Positions 28,636-40,153 of a stretch of 64,000 nt of DNA are shown one piece after another. Origin of the DNA: Gracilaria gracilis (taxonomy: Eukaryota > Rhodophyta > Florideophyceae > Gracilariales > Gracilariaceae); the NCBI GenBank assembly GCA_030374805.1, contig JARGSG010000189.1, positions 1,302,001 to 1,366,000 of the forward strand. The letters are read 5' to 3'. The notes below the pieces were generated by a model that had not been told where the DNA came from, made no database searches, and saw nothing but the letters and a program-made list of their open reading frames with translations. Position 1 is the first letter of the stretch, and each line of letters starts with the position of its first letter. The translations under genes were made by a program, and so were the position numbers.

Positions 28636-30918
28636 CATGCACCATCGTCGCGCTTCTTTTTTCATTCACCGCCCGCGCGCTGGAGCAGTTTGTACAGACA
28701 AAAACGCTTGTAGAACAACACTACCACTTGTTAGCTCTAGAGCTAGCTACTACGAAGGCCATAAACGCGCCACAACTAATAAACGCGCAAGTCGCCGTGC
28801 TTGCTGCAGTTTCACGCTTCCAAACGCTACAAGCACAGTGCGTATGATCGCTTTTCAAGAGCCGCTTGCTGTAAGAGAGCGATTACACTTGTCGCGCGTG
28901 TTGTTCGCGTTGCTGCGTGCACGTGGCGCCGCGTCATGGCGTGTGTGTGCGCTCTCGCGCGTGCACGCCACGCGTGCGCGCCTTGCGGGCACACCACGTC
29001 TGTCGCGCGCGGCCGCTTGCTGCCTTTTGCTTGACGTGAGCGACGCAATTCACAACCACTGCGCCACTTTTGGCGCCGCCGACGCTGCTGCTGCTGCTGC
29101 GCTCTTGGCGAACGCGATGGCGCTTACAATTCAGCGCGGCGGCTGGAGATTGCGCTTGAGATTACACGCCCATATCCATCTACATTAAATGTTAATGTAC
29201 GATCGCTTTAAAATAGCTCGCTTTAGTTACGAGATGCGCTTATTGTCTGTCTCTCAACGCAATTTGAGCGCCCAATATGTTGACAACTTACAGGTGACGC
29301 AATGATCTTCTCACCACCCGCAGGCTGCGCCCCATGTCTCCAAAGGATACGATCGCTGCTTGATATCCATGTGTGCATCTACTGCTAACGACATTTCTGT
29401 CTCTGCTGGTGTACATGCAACAGCATCAAAGGCGAGACAATTGAATTGAAGGTAGCCATACCGTTGGTATATATACAAGGGTGTGTACCAAAGGAACCTA
29501 GCCCTCTTAACGCTACCACCAACAACAGAGCGCATTGTGGGAACTCACTACAAGAATCGTTGTCCACGTTCATCAGCTGTCTGGCCGGACGCTTTTGTAC
29601 AGCAGTCACACACGCATCACATGAAAAAAACGTTGCGGCAAGCCATAGATTCCAGCTGTACTTGCTGTACAAAACTCACAAGTTCATTTTTTTATCACAC
29701 GTAGTCCAGCAAGTACTCGTCTAAACGCTGTCACAGTAATGTGAGCTGTTCTGTTAGTGTAAGCAATAGCAGCAGCGTCGTCACCGTCACCAACTCACGA
29801 CCCTTTGCTGTCTGCAAACAAAAAAGCCAAGTGGCCAGTGGTGGTGCCCTTCGTAGAGTTGCATGTATGTTATCTATTAGATAACCTTAAAGGTTCGATA
29901 TCACAGCAGGTATGGATAGATACCACCATGACACAACTGATGAATCAGCAGCGTGAGCGAGAAGCGCAATCGCAATCGCAATCGCAGATGCAATCGCAAT
30001 CGCAGTCTGTGAGGCTGATGGCGCGCTCGCCAAAACGTGACTGAGCTTCAAACTGCGTCGCAGTAAAGTTTAGTGCAGTAGTGCAGCAATTACGATGATG
30101 GTGGCAGCGTGCACTTTTTCAAATAGATCGCACAGCTACTTTTGTTGTGACAAAAACCGTGCAGCAGATACGTCAGATTAGGCGCAGTGAAGCAGCACGA
30201 CGCAGCTTGAAAGCTGTGGTAGTAAACGTTCTCATGCGGTGCAAGTACAATGAGATAGCCATCAATCGTAGCACAATTGGCGGCGGCGCACAAAGATGTG
30301 TGGCGACAAGCCGCCGAGTGAACAAAGAGTGCACCAAAAAGCATGCACGCCACACCGGAACAACCCAACGGCTGCGGTGGTTGTTAGTGAACAACATTCA
30401 TTTTCACGCAACGCCATGGTTGGACACAATTGAGCTTACGGAAGACCAAACTGAATTACCAGAAGCGCAAACAAAGATGAAAGCAAGTCTAAAGCCGCGC
30501 CAACCATCCACGGCGAAGCCTAAGCGGCGCGGCGGGCAAGTGTAAAGTGTGCGTCGTTCCACCAAGCGCCGGAGGCGCGCGCCCTTTCACCCACGCCATC
30601 GCAACAGCCGTGTGCCACACAACCATCGAACAAGCCACCACTGGACGTATCGAGCACATTTGCCAAATCTGCGCGATATGCATGTCACCCTCACGGCCAT
30701 TCGTTTCCAAGCTGCGGCGGTCACGTCACGCCAAAAATTGCGCCCCGCCGCACCCTGCGCACATCGCGTCCGTGCACGCATAAAGGGACAGTGCCGCGGT
30801 CTTCCCATCCCTCCACCCTCATCGTAGTCGCGCGCTTCGTCTTCGTCATCGCGTATCTTTTTCGCCCATCCTCAGCCGCTGTGTGCACCCCCGCACGCGT
30901 TCTCAAAGCACCTACGCC
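28636..30918. other. Gene-poor region
   Basis: 2.3 kb. Open frames on both strands are short and overlap. The longest (28484-29188 +) starts inside the preceding gene and has no protein character. An imperfect CAATCG repeat lies at about 29965-30006. One weak candidate gene is listed separately at 30090-30344. Confidence 0.4.
30090..30344 (-). CDS. Possible small secreted Cys-containing protein
   Basis: 84 aa from ATG 30344 with a short hydrophobic start (MLFGALFVHSAA) and seven further cysteines in about 65 residues (ending IYLKKCTLPPSS), plus two N-glycosylation sites. Low support: no family match, weak context. Confidence 0.28.
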   Translation of the reverse strand: MLFGALFVHSAACRHTSLCAAANCATIDGYLIVLAPHENVYYHSFQAASCCFTAPNLTYLLHGFCHNKSSCAIYLKKCTLPPSS

Positions 30919-31737
30919 ATGACTGTGCAAGCTTCATCCCCGTCCTCGCGTCGCAGAAGGCGGCCGGCCATCATCCAGCGCGTCACCAACATTCTCTGCA
31001 AGCGCTTCAGCGCGCCGGTGTCGCCCAAAGCCGCGCCGCCGCAAGCCTCCTTCGAGAGCCTGACGCCCCCGGACACGCCCGGAACGCCGCAGAGAAGAAT
31101 AGCGCATCAGCGCCACCGGCTGTTCTCCGCGTCTGGCGCGTGCGCCTCGCCTCTGAGCAGCTCTCCTCTGACGGCGTCGCCCGCGTCAGCGGCGTCGCCC
31201 GCGTCAGCGGCGGCGCGCGCGCCGGACCGGCGGCCGGAAGCATCGTCGCTGTCGTGTGCGCACCGTGCAGACCGCTCCGGCGCGCGGCGGCGCATGTCGG
31301 CGCGCTTTTCGGCGCGCACGCTGTCGCGGCTGGACGCGGTGCGCGGCAACGTGGCGGAGAAGAGGCGCACCAAGTCGCTGATGGGCTGTGAATGTGAGGC
31401 GGCTCAGGAACGTGACGTGCTTTCAACACGGCTGGGCGAGCTGGCCATGACGGAGATGGAGAACGAGAGCCTGCGCGCGCAGGTGGACGACCTGCAACGC
31501 GCGGTGGAAAGTGTGCGCAAACAGGCGCAGGAGGAAGTGGACTGTCTGGTGTTTGAGATGCAGGTGCTCAAGAAGAGAGCACGGCTGGAAGACGGCGAGT
31601 TTGTGCAGTACTCTGATGATGAGGAGGAGCACGATGGTATGCATGATGAGGCGGATACCATGGGCACTCTGTGGCTGGGAGAAGGTGCTCTAGATGCTGC
31701 GGAGGTTGCGGCAAGACTAGAGTGGCAAGAAGAATGA
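30919..31737 (+). CDS. Coiled-coil protein with basic N-terminus
   Basis: 272 aa from ATG 30919 (TACGCC-ATG); the frame upstream has only a GTG. The N-terminus is Arg-rich (SSRRRRRPAIIQRV), then comes a Pro/Ser/Ala-rich disordered part with TPPDTPGTP (proline-directed phosphosites), then a coiled coil (about 180-235: ENESLRAQVDDLQRAVESVR) and an acidic tail (SDDEEEHDG). It may be a nuclear regulator or scaffold. No family assigned. Confidence 0.65.
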   Translation: MTVQASSPSSRRRRRPAIIQRVTNILCKRFSAPVSPKAAPPQASFESLTPPDTPGTPQRRIAHQRHRLFSASGACASPLSSSPLTASPASAASPASAAARAPDRRPEASSLSCAHRADRSGARRRMSARFSARTLSRLDAVRGNVAEKRRTKSLMGCECEAAQERDVLSTRLGELAMTEMENESLRAQVDDLQRAVESVRKQAQEEVDCLVFEMQVLKKRARLEDGEFVQYSDDEEEHDGMHDEADTMGTLWLGEGALDAAEVAARLEWQEE

Positions 31738-32383
31738 AAAGTTTTTCAGCTCGGTTATCCTTCTCCCCCCCCCATTCCCCCTCTTTCGTTGTGTGTGTCA
31801 TTATATATTAAACCAACTGCAAGCTCAATAAACCAGCTCCATCTGCGCGTTTGGAGCTTTCTATCTACATGCGCTCTCGAGCATTTCCGCCGCGCAGGTG
31901 CACGAGAAAGCTGTGCGAAAAGCAACACAGGTAAACTGGACAAACGCACCGCCGCCAAGGCGGCTGATCTCGAGCGCGTATGACAAGGGCCTTGTCCCTC
32001 TTGTCATACGCCATGATGGCGTGATGACAACTTGCACAACGCAATGTGGCGCGCAGCCAACCAGCGCGCGCACATTGCAAAATGGCGCGCAACACCGCAC
32101 ATGACGTCATACAGCCGCCGTCAGAATGTGCACTGTCTGGCGGCGACCATTCAGCGCGGCGCGCGCCTGCGTGCGCCTGTTCGCGCCTCGAGATATGCTT
32201 TAACTTGCGTGGCTTCCACGTTCTTTGCCGCCAACCCTTTGGGCGGGAGGGCTGTCCCAGTGCCCTGTCCCTTGGGGACACAACGGACAGGGCACGACGA
32301 CTGCAAAGCCAGTAACCCTTTTAACTTAACTCGTGAGCTAACAAATTATACAGTACAATATGCCCCGTAGGAGCACCTCGAAC
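31738..32383. other. Convergent 3' region with two strong hairpins
   Basis: Hairpin 1: GTATGACAAG (31978-31987) pairs with CTTGTCATAC (32000-32009). Hairpin 2: GTGCCCTGTCC (32260-32270) pairs with GGACAGGGCAC (32285-32295), loop 14 nt. Both lie between converging genes and could act in 3'-end formation or be remnants of small inverted repeats. No gene seen. Confidence 0.5.
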
Positions 32384-34161
32384 TCAGAACTGCGAGATGT
32401 CACGCCCATACACCCGGCTCTTGAAGTAATCAAACAGCACAAGAATGCGGTTTCGAATATCCACTTGCTTCACGGCGTACACACTTCGCCACAGCGCATA
32501 AGCCACCCGCCCTCCAATCGCAACATTCTTCTTTGGTGTAGCTTCCACCTGAACAACTGCACCGCTCAAACAACAAATCATGTCAGCAGCTATCATCGCC
32601 GTCGCAAAACGCACCGCTCTCAAAACATACCTGCGCGGTCGTTTCCAAGATATGCCATGATACCCAACGACAAGAAACTGAACGGCCTCATCGTTTTCCC
32701 GCCCGAGTCCCTCAGCAACGGTACGTCTTCCTCGTTTTCAAAGCTGTTCGCTTCCGCCTTCGAGATCAGTCCTGTCAGGGTAACCACATACAAAACTCGT
32801 TAGTATCAGTCAGTCAATCGCCGTGTCGCACAATATCAAACCCACAATAACTTACTCGCAAGGAACGCGCCCTGCTGTCCAGCAACTTGAGCGGTACTAG
32901 GCAAAGCACCGTCAACCATCTGAGCACAATCCCCGACAGCAAACACATTCTTAAGCCCAATCACTCGCAACCATCCGTCTACCGGCAACTTCTTTCTCCT
33001 CGGAACGTCATCCAAATCAGCGCTTTCATCTAATTTCGACATGAGCGTTTTCACAATGGGTCTGGTACCATTACCAGCAGCCCACACCAACAATCCATAT
33101 CGAATTCTGGTACCATCCTGCAATTCCACTTCTTCGTCTGTCACATTAGTCACTCTTGCACCAAACTGCACTTCAACACGTCCCGAAAACGAATTCAGAG
33201 CCAGCTGCTGCAACGATGTTTCAAACTGCGTTAATAAAGACTTGCCCGACTGTAACAACGACACACGAATGCAAGATACGAGCTCGTCTCCATATCGAGG
33301 CGCCAGGTCATTTTGAACAAAGTCTGACAGCTCTCCAGCAAACTCACAGCCCGTGGGCCCACCACCTACAACCACAATATGTAGCAAATCTTTCCGCTGC
33401 TGCTCGTTCCAGACAGGCAACGCAGCTTTCTCCAAGGTGTCCAGAATTTTGTTGCGAAGGCGGCGCGCATCGGAAATCTCCTTGAGAAAGTAGCCATATT
33501 TGTTGGCACCTTCCACACCAAACGTGGTGGTAGTCTCTCCCACAGCCACAACAAGCACGTCGTAAGACAGCTGGAAACATATAGCATTCGCGGAAGGGAT
33601 ACCCTCCCGTTGCCCCTGTTCGCACTTGACGACGCCTCGCTGCACGTCCACATCAACGGCATAAGCCTCGTAGTAATCAACAAACGGATTTGCTTTTCGT
33701 ATAGGCTCCACAATGGAACGAAACTCGACAGTACCCACTGCAGTAGCGCTCAACAAGGGCGTGAAGAAGAAGAAATTCCTCGGCGACACAACAGTAACGC
33801 TTGCACAGTGCGTGTGATCCACAACCTTGACGAAGGAATGTGCCGCCCAGCCAGAGCCCAATACGACGACACGCGGGCCATCTGGCGTCGCCTCGCGCGG
33901 CGCGCGACAGAACAGACGGGCGTAATGAACGCGGGCATCCACCAAAGTGTCGGCCAGACGGTCAAGCACGACCTGCACATTGCCCGGTCGCGACGGCAAT
34001 GGTACGCGCGCCCTGCGTGAAACGGGCGGGGACGCAGGCTCGGACTCGCGCACAGGCGGCTTTGCGGTAGCGCGAGGCACGCAGCGCGGCGCGTGTATGG
34101 CGGTTGTGCGACGGAGCGACAGCGGCTGTGGGGTGAGGAAGGCGGCGTGATTGAGGTTCAT
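32384..34161 (-). CDS. Type II NAD(P)H dehydrogenase (three exons)
   Basis: Exons 34161-32856, 32771-32631 and 32556-32384 join to 540 codons (539 aa); introns are 84 and 74 nt, GT-AG. It oxidises NAD(P)H and reduces quinone without proton pumping, at a mitochondrial (or plastid) inner membrane. FAD site: VVLGSGWAAHSFVKVV (about 100). NADH site: VVVGGGPTGCEFAGEL (about 263). Later FAD motif: VFAVGDCAQ, then the TAQVAGQQGAFLA quinone-site helix. The spliced C-terminus gives PFSFLSLGIMAYLGNDRA and a membrane-anchoring helix with RNRILVLFDYFKS, as in the family. The basic, Ser/Pro-rich first about 85 residues look like a transit peptide. No EF-hand insert is seen. Confidence 0.93.
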
Positions 34162-34387
34162 GATGGCTGTGGCGACTCGCAGCTGGACGGAGGCGTGGAA
34201 TGTGCCATGAAGAGAGACGGCGCTGCTTTAAGAAGGCGATGGAGGAGCTCAAGTTGCAGGCGTTCTGCACGCGAAGTGTAAACGATATCCACCAACAGTA
34301 TGATACTCGCGATGCGTTTGCGCCATCACGCGCTCCACTCCTGTGGTGGCATAGACATCATCTCGGATCAACTCGCCAGTAGTATGG
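34162..34387. other. Upstream of NDH2; small ORF that may be a displaced gene fragment
   Basis: 226 bp between the NDH2 ATG and the piggyBac end. A plus-strand frame from ATG 34200 reads CHEERRRCFKKAMEELKLQ and runs to 34382, helical in character. It might be the severed 5' end of the HAT-repeat gene at 57.4 kb, but the evidence is compositional only. Confidence 0.25.
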
Positions 34388-34595
34388 CTAGTGTCTATTT
34401 GACAACTGACCTCATATGAGGTCAGTTTTTACTCACATAAATTTTAAGTAAAAGTTTTCACTTTTTCAAAAAGAAACACTTCGTCCTCACCTCCGTCGTC
34501 CTCCCTTTCATGGCGTTAACCAAAGTCGCCCATGACATGTACACAGCAACCAAGCTAGAGCATTCTTTCACAAACGCCAACACAATCTGTACACA

Positions 34596-36686
34596 ATGGC
34601 CCCGTCAACAGACCCTCGTCGTACCGTTGGTAACAAAGTCCACAGTCGTGCCCGCCTTGTAGTTTGTGAGTCGGAAAGCAAACGCTACTTTAGATCTCTT
34701 TGGATGACAAAAACTGTTCCCGAAACAGTGATAAAAGTTGACATTCGACTTGTCAACGGCCGAAACTTTACATTTCTTACTATTCGGTTTGACCTCCCAA
34801 ACCGCCAAAAAAAGTTTACTCTTCCTCTTTGCAGGGTAAAGGTTGGTGATGGTCTCCTTACCAGTCCACAAACTGATAATGTTGACACAGCAGTTGTACC
34901 ACCGTCACCGGCCCATAATGTTGACAATCAGCCGAATGAAGGAGCACAAGTGCAAAATTTGCAAAAGGTGGATCCCATTTCACAACCACCTCCTTTTGAT
35001 CAGTCAGTGACTGTGCATGATCGTGCGTGGAACACGGAGGCAATTTGTAGCCCTATCAATGGATGCATGCAATTGCAGCCGTGGAAGGTTATTGGCCCAG
35101 CCAGAGATTTTATCTCACCACGTCATTGCCCGAGTACGATGACATTCATTGACTATTTTTTATGGATGTTCCCCATCGGACACCTGAAGACTATTGTGGA
35201 GAAGACGAACAAGAACTTGGAAAATGATGGCGCCTCTTCGACGAGTGGTGGAGAGCTTTTAAGGTTCTTTGGCGTGATTGTTTTAATAAGCAGGCTGGAG
35301 TTTTCCAATAGAAGAGATCTTTGGGGTTCAAAACCAGCATCCAGGTTTATATCTCAGCCTGTGATTGGTGAAGCAATGTCACGAAATAGGTTTGAAACTC
35401 TAAGGCGTTGTATTTGTCTCAGTGGTAACGCTGCTCAAGAGGATTATGGCACGGCTCGCTGGAATTTAGTCACTGATTTCGTGAAAGCCATCAATGATCA
35501 TCGCCGTTCTTTCGTGACACCTTCACATGCTTTATGCGTTGATGAGAGTATGTCACGCTGGTATGGGCTCGGGGGAGACTGGATTGATGTAGGGCTTCCA
35601 CATTACACCGCGCTGGATCGAAAACCAGAAAACGGTTTGGAAATGAAAACCGTTTGCTGCGGTAGAAGTGGTATCATGCTAAATATTGAGCTCGACATGG
35701 GATCTGAAGCCGCTGATCAGGATTTTGATACAGAACATACTCATGGAACTGCGATTTTACTTCGATTAGTCCAGCCATGGTTTGGGTCTGGACGCCATGT
35801 CTGTGCAGATTCTTTTTTTGCATCTGTGAAAACAGCTAATGCTCTTTTGGAAAAAGAACTGCGCTTTACTGGGGTTATCAAGAATGCAACGCGTCAATTT
35901 CCTATGAAGCATTTATCAGAGAAGACTTTAGAGAATCGGGGAGATTTTGTTTCAATGGTTTCGAAGGAGAACGTTTTGAATACGGATCTAAGGGCGGTAA
36001 TGTGGGTCGATAGGGAACGAAGGTATTTTATACCAACATGCAACACGGTGAACCCTGGAAACCCAATTATCCGACAAAGATGGAGACGACAAGGAAATGT
36101 TTCAAGGAAAGTTGAACTTGAAGTACCGATACCAGAGGGTTGTGAGGAATACTATAAAACGTGTTCAATGATTGACAGACACAAAAGATGCCGCCAAGAT
36201 GAATTAAAACTGGAGAAGAAAATCGAGGTCAAGGATTGGTCGTTCCGTGTGAATTCATCTTTACTATCCATTTGTATTGTTGATGCGTGGATGCTTTACA
36301 AGGCTGGTAATGGTATGCGAAAGTTATTATCTCCATATAACTTCTATTCGAAGCTGGCTGACGAGCTTATCCCTAATACGTGGGACCGGACCGCTTTGAT
36401 GACTCGAGATGAAGAACAAATGGAAATAGAAGATGATATTCCGAAACCTGCAGGAAGTGGTGTGCATCTTATGCAGACTAATCGCAAGAGAAAAACTAAG
36501 GATGAAATGATTACGAAGTCTTCATATCAAGGACGATGTAAAGTGTGCAAAGGGAATATGAAGTCTAAGTTTTTATGTTCTGAATGCTATACATCTTTGA
36601 AATCTGAAGTGTATTTATGTCACACTGGTACAGGAAGGGACTGCTTTAAGAACCACATTGAGTTACGTCACGGTGTTAAAAAGTAA
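34596..36686 (+). CDS. piggyBac-family transposase
   Basis: 696 aa, single open frame, ATG 34596. The DDE_Tnp_1_7 core is clear: the first Asp in CVDESMSRWYG, then ALDRKPENGLEMKT, RHVCADSFFASVKTANALL (second Asp) and GVIKNATRQFP. An N-terminal part of about 150 residues is unassigned. The C-terminus is a Cys/His cross-brace zinc finger (RCKVCKGNMKSKFLCSECY ... C ... HIELRH), typical of piggyBac proteins and used for end recognition. No frameshift or internal stop, so the gene may be functional. Confidence 0.93.
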   Translation: MAPSTDPRRTVGNKVHSRARLVVCESESKRYFRSLWMTKTVPETVIKVDIRLVNGRNFTFLTIRFDLPNRQKKFTLPLCRVKVGDGLLTSPQTDNVDTAVVPPSPAHNVDNQPNEGAQVQNLQKVDPISQPPPFDQSVTVHDRAWNTEAICSPINGCMQLQPWKVIGPARDFISPRHCPSTMTFIDYFLWMFPIGHLKTIVEKTNKNLENDGASSTSGGELLRFFGVIVLISRLEFSNRRDLWGSKPASRFISQPVIGEAMSRNRFETLRRCICLSGNAAQEDYGTARWNLVTDFVKAINDHRRSFVTPSHALCVDESMSRWYGLGGDWIDVGLPHYTALDRKPENGLEMKTVCCGRSGIMLNIELDMGSEAADQDFDTEHTHGTAILLRLVQPWFGSGRHVCADSFFASVKTANALLEKELRFTGVIKNATRQFPMKHLSEKTLENRGDFVSMVSKENVLNTDLRAVMWVDRERRYFIPTCNTVNPGNPIIRQRWRRQGNVSRKVELEVPIPEGCEEYYKTCSMIDRHKRCRQDELKLEKKIEVKDWSFRVNSSLLSICIVDAWMLYKAGNGMRKLLSPYNFYSKLADELIPNTWDRTALMTRDEEQMEIEDDIPKPAGSGVHLMQTNRKRKTKDEMITKSSYQGRCKVCKGNMKSKFLCSECYTSLKSEVYLCHTGTGRDCFKNHIELRHGVKK

Positions 36687-36974
36687 TTGAAGCACATCTG
36701 TTGTCAACAACAACGTCGATATAGAAGTAAACAAGCGCTGATATTGAATAAAAACACATAAAGAATCACATTATCAACAAGAGTTCATTAGCCTTAAGCC
36801 CCCTACTAATTCAATCCGCGTTATAGAACATGCCAGATAATGTTTGCACTCTGACGAAACTGCCCCTTTAACAGATGTCACCGTGTTCTGTCTGTTGTTC
36901 AAGTGGGTGTTGAAAACGTTCTTAATGTAAACATATTACTAGAATTAGTCGAGCTCCATAAGGAGTTTTCGAGT

Positions 36975-37055
36975 TTTAATAAACTCAGCAAGGTTTGAAC
37001 TCACGTTTAATTTGCTCACATAGGATATCTTATCCACTGAGCTGTGATTACTGGC
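36975..37055 (-). other. tRNA-like sequence (pseudo-tRNA or SINE fragment)
   Basis: The minus strand reads AGCTCAGTGGATA (A-box-like, about 37044-37032) and GAGTTCAAACC (B-box-like, 37002-36992) about 40 nt apart, as in tRNA-derived promoters. Stems are imperfect, so it is more likely a degenerate tRNA or SINE head within the piggyBac 3' region than a working tRNA. Confidence 0.4.
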
Positions 37056-37093
37056 CGTTTTGCCCTACAGACTACTACTTAAACGACTGTTCA

Positions 37094-37125
37094 AGGACTT
37101 TTCAAATTTTGAAATTTGAAAAGTC
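37094..37125. terminator. Perfect 15-bp hairpin in the piggyBac 3' region
   Basis: GGACTTTTCAAATTT (37094-37108), a 2-nt loop, then AAATTTGAAAAGTCC (37111-37125). It lies between the transposase stop and the right end, so it may serve 3'-end formation or end recognition. Confidence 0.5.
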
Positions 37126-37311
37126 CGCATTATAGGTCCGGAATGTAATTTTTTGGTTTATTTTACTCTCTCAACAAGCTGACCTCATATGAGGTCATTT
37201 TGACCTCATATGAGGTCAACGCGTTGGTCCGATAGACACTAGAGGGTGCTGCATGTCAGGCACAATGCTGTGCAACGTGTAACAGACCTGCATTAAACCC
37301 CTCACAGTACA

Positions 37312-37561
37312 GCCCCCGGGGGAATCTACATGACGTACGGCATGTATAATATAGATTGAGTAGTAGCCAATCAAACACGAGAGACCCAGCTCAAGCTCGC
37401 CGTGGTCCCCAACTCAATGACATCATGAACGCACATTTGCGTCGAGCGAATTGGAGCTCCCCATTCCCCTTCTCCCCCAATAAAAACTCTGCCCCCGTCT
37501 CAAACACCACTAACGCTAATCAAAGATATCCAAGTAGCACGATTCCGCTCTTGGCGCCAAG
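37312..37561 (+). repeat. MULE left terminal inverted repeat
   Basis: 250 bp, inverse of 43797-44046, ending inward at the palindrome CTTGGCGCCAAG. It contains an AATAAA (37479) and a TATA-like TATAATATAGA (37345), so it may hold the element's promoter. Confidence 0.95.
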
Positions 37562-37840
37562 TAGACGACCTCGCTCTTTGCGCGATCGCGGTATTTTTGG
37601 TGCGCAATTATGAATGAAACTACAACGGCGGTCAAGCTCCCTATCGCCATATTCTCAACTTATTTTCTGTACCACATTCGTACGATCTTTTACATTGCGC
37701 TGCTTTCCTTCTACGTGCGTCGCACCTATACCAACTCTTCTGCGCGGTAGTTTTGTTCAATTTGATCTACAAACCACACAGCGACTGTTAACAATACATA
37801 TGGAGAGCGATATAAAAAGTAAGTTGCCGAATCCATTCTC

Positions 37841-40153
37841 ATAATTGGAAATGAAGTGCGGAACAAAGTTCCAGGAGAGCTAACACTCAGATTTTGTACA
37901 GAGAATTTCCTCGATTCGAATTTTGCAAAGGACGAAGACAAAAATGTATCTCGTATATGCCACACTTTCTATACAGATCTGGAACGCTATGGAGGCCTCC
38001 GTATTGCATCATCACCGGAACGCATTTCCATAGTTCACAATCATATCTACAAAATTGTCCGGGCGGAAGAAGAACAGTCTCCATCAGTCTCTCTTGTGCA
38101 CTGTTCACGGCGAGAATCATATCTGTGCAGCGACGTTATAACTTCCGCGCTCATGGATATGAAGCCACTACTGGTCGTCTGCATTTGCCCGTGCGATACT
38201 GGGACGTCACTGTCTGGGCATGCAAACCGTCTGAGAGACAACAAGGTGGAGGAATGCGACGTAGAAAACACTATACTACGCCCGTTCTCTAAATCGTTTA
38301 CAATTAACGCTACGGGTGCTGAGGGTGATATTCATACGGTAGTTGTTCCCGTAAACATCTCTGGGCAGCATTATGGGGTCCTGGTGGGAAAGAGATTCGT
38401 CGGAAACACGAAGGTGGAGAAACCAACCGTGTACTTCGGTGATAGTTTTTGTTGGCGCTGTCCAAAGCACGTAATGGATCTCTTTCGCCGCGTTTTTGAG
38501 TTCGTTATATTAAATGGCAGAACATCTGCTATCGCGTCAACAAAGAACTTTATGTTAGACGTGAAGAAGTATTCTAAACAAAGGAACGGTTTCAGTTTTG
38601 GTTGCTACGTAATCTCCTTGGCTTCGGAGTACGCGGCAGATCGAAGTTTCGCTCCGAGAAACACTTACGCAAAAGGCTACAGGATGGATCGGTCGGAGCT
38701 CTATCGATGGATGGCGATTAGAACTCGAGTTGTTCACATCCTCATGGCTTCAGAATACTACAAATCGTTCAAGGTGACGGAGAAAATGGTACAGGAGTAT
38801 CGTTTACGCCACCGATATGATATAATTCGTCTTCGGGAGGAAGGGAGGTCTCGATTGAAGAAGAATCGGAATTCAGTTCTGGAGAGAGATAATCTCTTTG
38901 TCCAGAACCGAAATCACTTGCTATCAGCCCTGAGAGGTGTGCCGAATAAATTAAAGGAAGCGCATAAAGACCTCGTAAAGAAATGGGATGATGCTGTGGA
39001 CCTCCTTCTGAAGAAGGGGGATGATGCTATGGAGCTTCTTAAAAAGGATGAAGATGGTCACAATTCGAAGGAAAGGCATGATCGGGACATCGGGAAGGAT
39101 GGGGACGGGGATACTGATTACGACTTCATGTCAGAAGACGATGATAACGATGTCGAAGATGCGCTGCTTACAAAAACAGATCGAAGCATTTTGGGAATCT
39201 CTTCCACAAGCGACACCAAATCACTGAACGAGCACAAAATGCAGAATCTATCGAGAGTATCGCTGCTAAATGCATCCCTTGTTGACATACCTGTTGTTCG
39301 TCGACAGCGAAAAATACGGTTTCTGGACAGCTTTCAGGTTGTCCAAGTCGTCCTGGACGACCTACTTAATTCTTGTACACAACATTCAAGGAATGCTCAT
39401 GAAGTGGTTGCTAAGGCAGTGGAAGGTGAGCAAGTGGGTTCTATGCGGGTGGGAGGTGAGCGAATGCCGGCAGAGGGAGGTGAGCGAGTGCGTGCAGAGG
39501 GAGGTGAGCGAGTGCGTGCAGAGGACATGGGGTCTGAGGTAGGGAATACTGAGGAGGAGTCATGTGAGCTGAAGAAAGTTGCGACTAAAACAGATCTGGA
39601 AAACAAATACGGGAAGGATATGAACAGGACTTTCCTGGGAGAGGTACATGATCTCAGAGCATGGATATTTTCAATCTGTTCTAAACATGGCCAACTGTAC
39701 TCCATGCACCACTTCAGGTTAGTGCGGAGGAAGACTAAGTTGAATGATCGTATTATCACTGGAAGGCTACGTTGTCTACAATACAAGGCCCCCGTACGTT
39801 GCCCGTCAAGTATCAACTTCTGCCTTCGCCGAGGCAATAACAAATGGAGCGTCTCTGCCAACCTCCATCATAACCATGATGCGAAAGAGTTGCCCCGAAG
39901 TGTCATTGAAGAGAGATGTAACTCTCTTCAGAAGTCAATGGCCAAGAACTACAAAGAATGGGTGAAAGAGAGTCATACCACCGGCAAAACTAGAGGGAAT
40001 GAGTCTACTGTACAGTTGGGGGGTCTCGGGGACTTCTGCGTCGTGAACGCAAACGACTCTGTTCTAAGCAATCTTCTTGGCTTTGATCTCGTTGATGAAG
40101 TGTTCGGGAGGAGTACGGGACGGTCTATGACATATAAAACTAATAGCTTCTGA
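37841..40153 (+). pseudogene. MULE frame, part 1: C48/Ulp1-like protease and zinc-binding region
   Basis: Open frame to a TGA at 40151-40153. The first ATG-less start suggests an upstream exon (a GTAAGT donor lies at about 37819) or loss of the start. Ulp1-type cysteine protease signatures occur in order: His in SGQHYGVLVG, Asp in VYFGDSFCW, and Cys in NGFSFGCYVISLAS. A charged linker follows with a tandem EGGERVRAEGGERVRAE repeat. The end has RCLQYKAPVRCP ... HHNHD, a WRKY/GCM1- or FLYWCH-like C-C-H-H finger typical of MULE DNA-binding domains. Plant KI-MULEs also carry Ulp1 genes, so the pairing is known in principle. Confidence 0.75.

Larger units (their letters stand above)
34388..37242 (+). 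mobile_element. piggyBac-type DNA transposon
   Basis: Ends are TGTCTAT (34392) and its inverse ATAGACA (to 37238), flanked on both sides by CTAG (34388-34391 and 37239-37242). The 18-bp palindrome TGACCTCATATGAGGTCA occurs once near the left end (34407-34424) and twice near the right (37180-37197, 37201-37218), likely transposase binding sites. Typical piggyBac elements sit in TTAA; here the flank is CTAG, or CTAG belongs to an 11-nt terminal repeat CTAGTGTCTAT. One intact transposase gene lies inside. Confidence 0.82.

Noticed and set aside
28484-29188. 234-codon plus frame
   Set aside because: It starts inside the secreted-protein gene in another frame and lacks protein character.
34388-37242. 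TTAA target duplication for the piggyBac element
   Set aside because: No TTAA at either boundary; the sequence shows CTAG.
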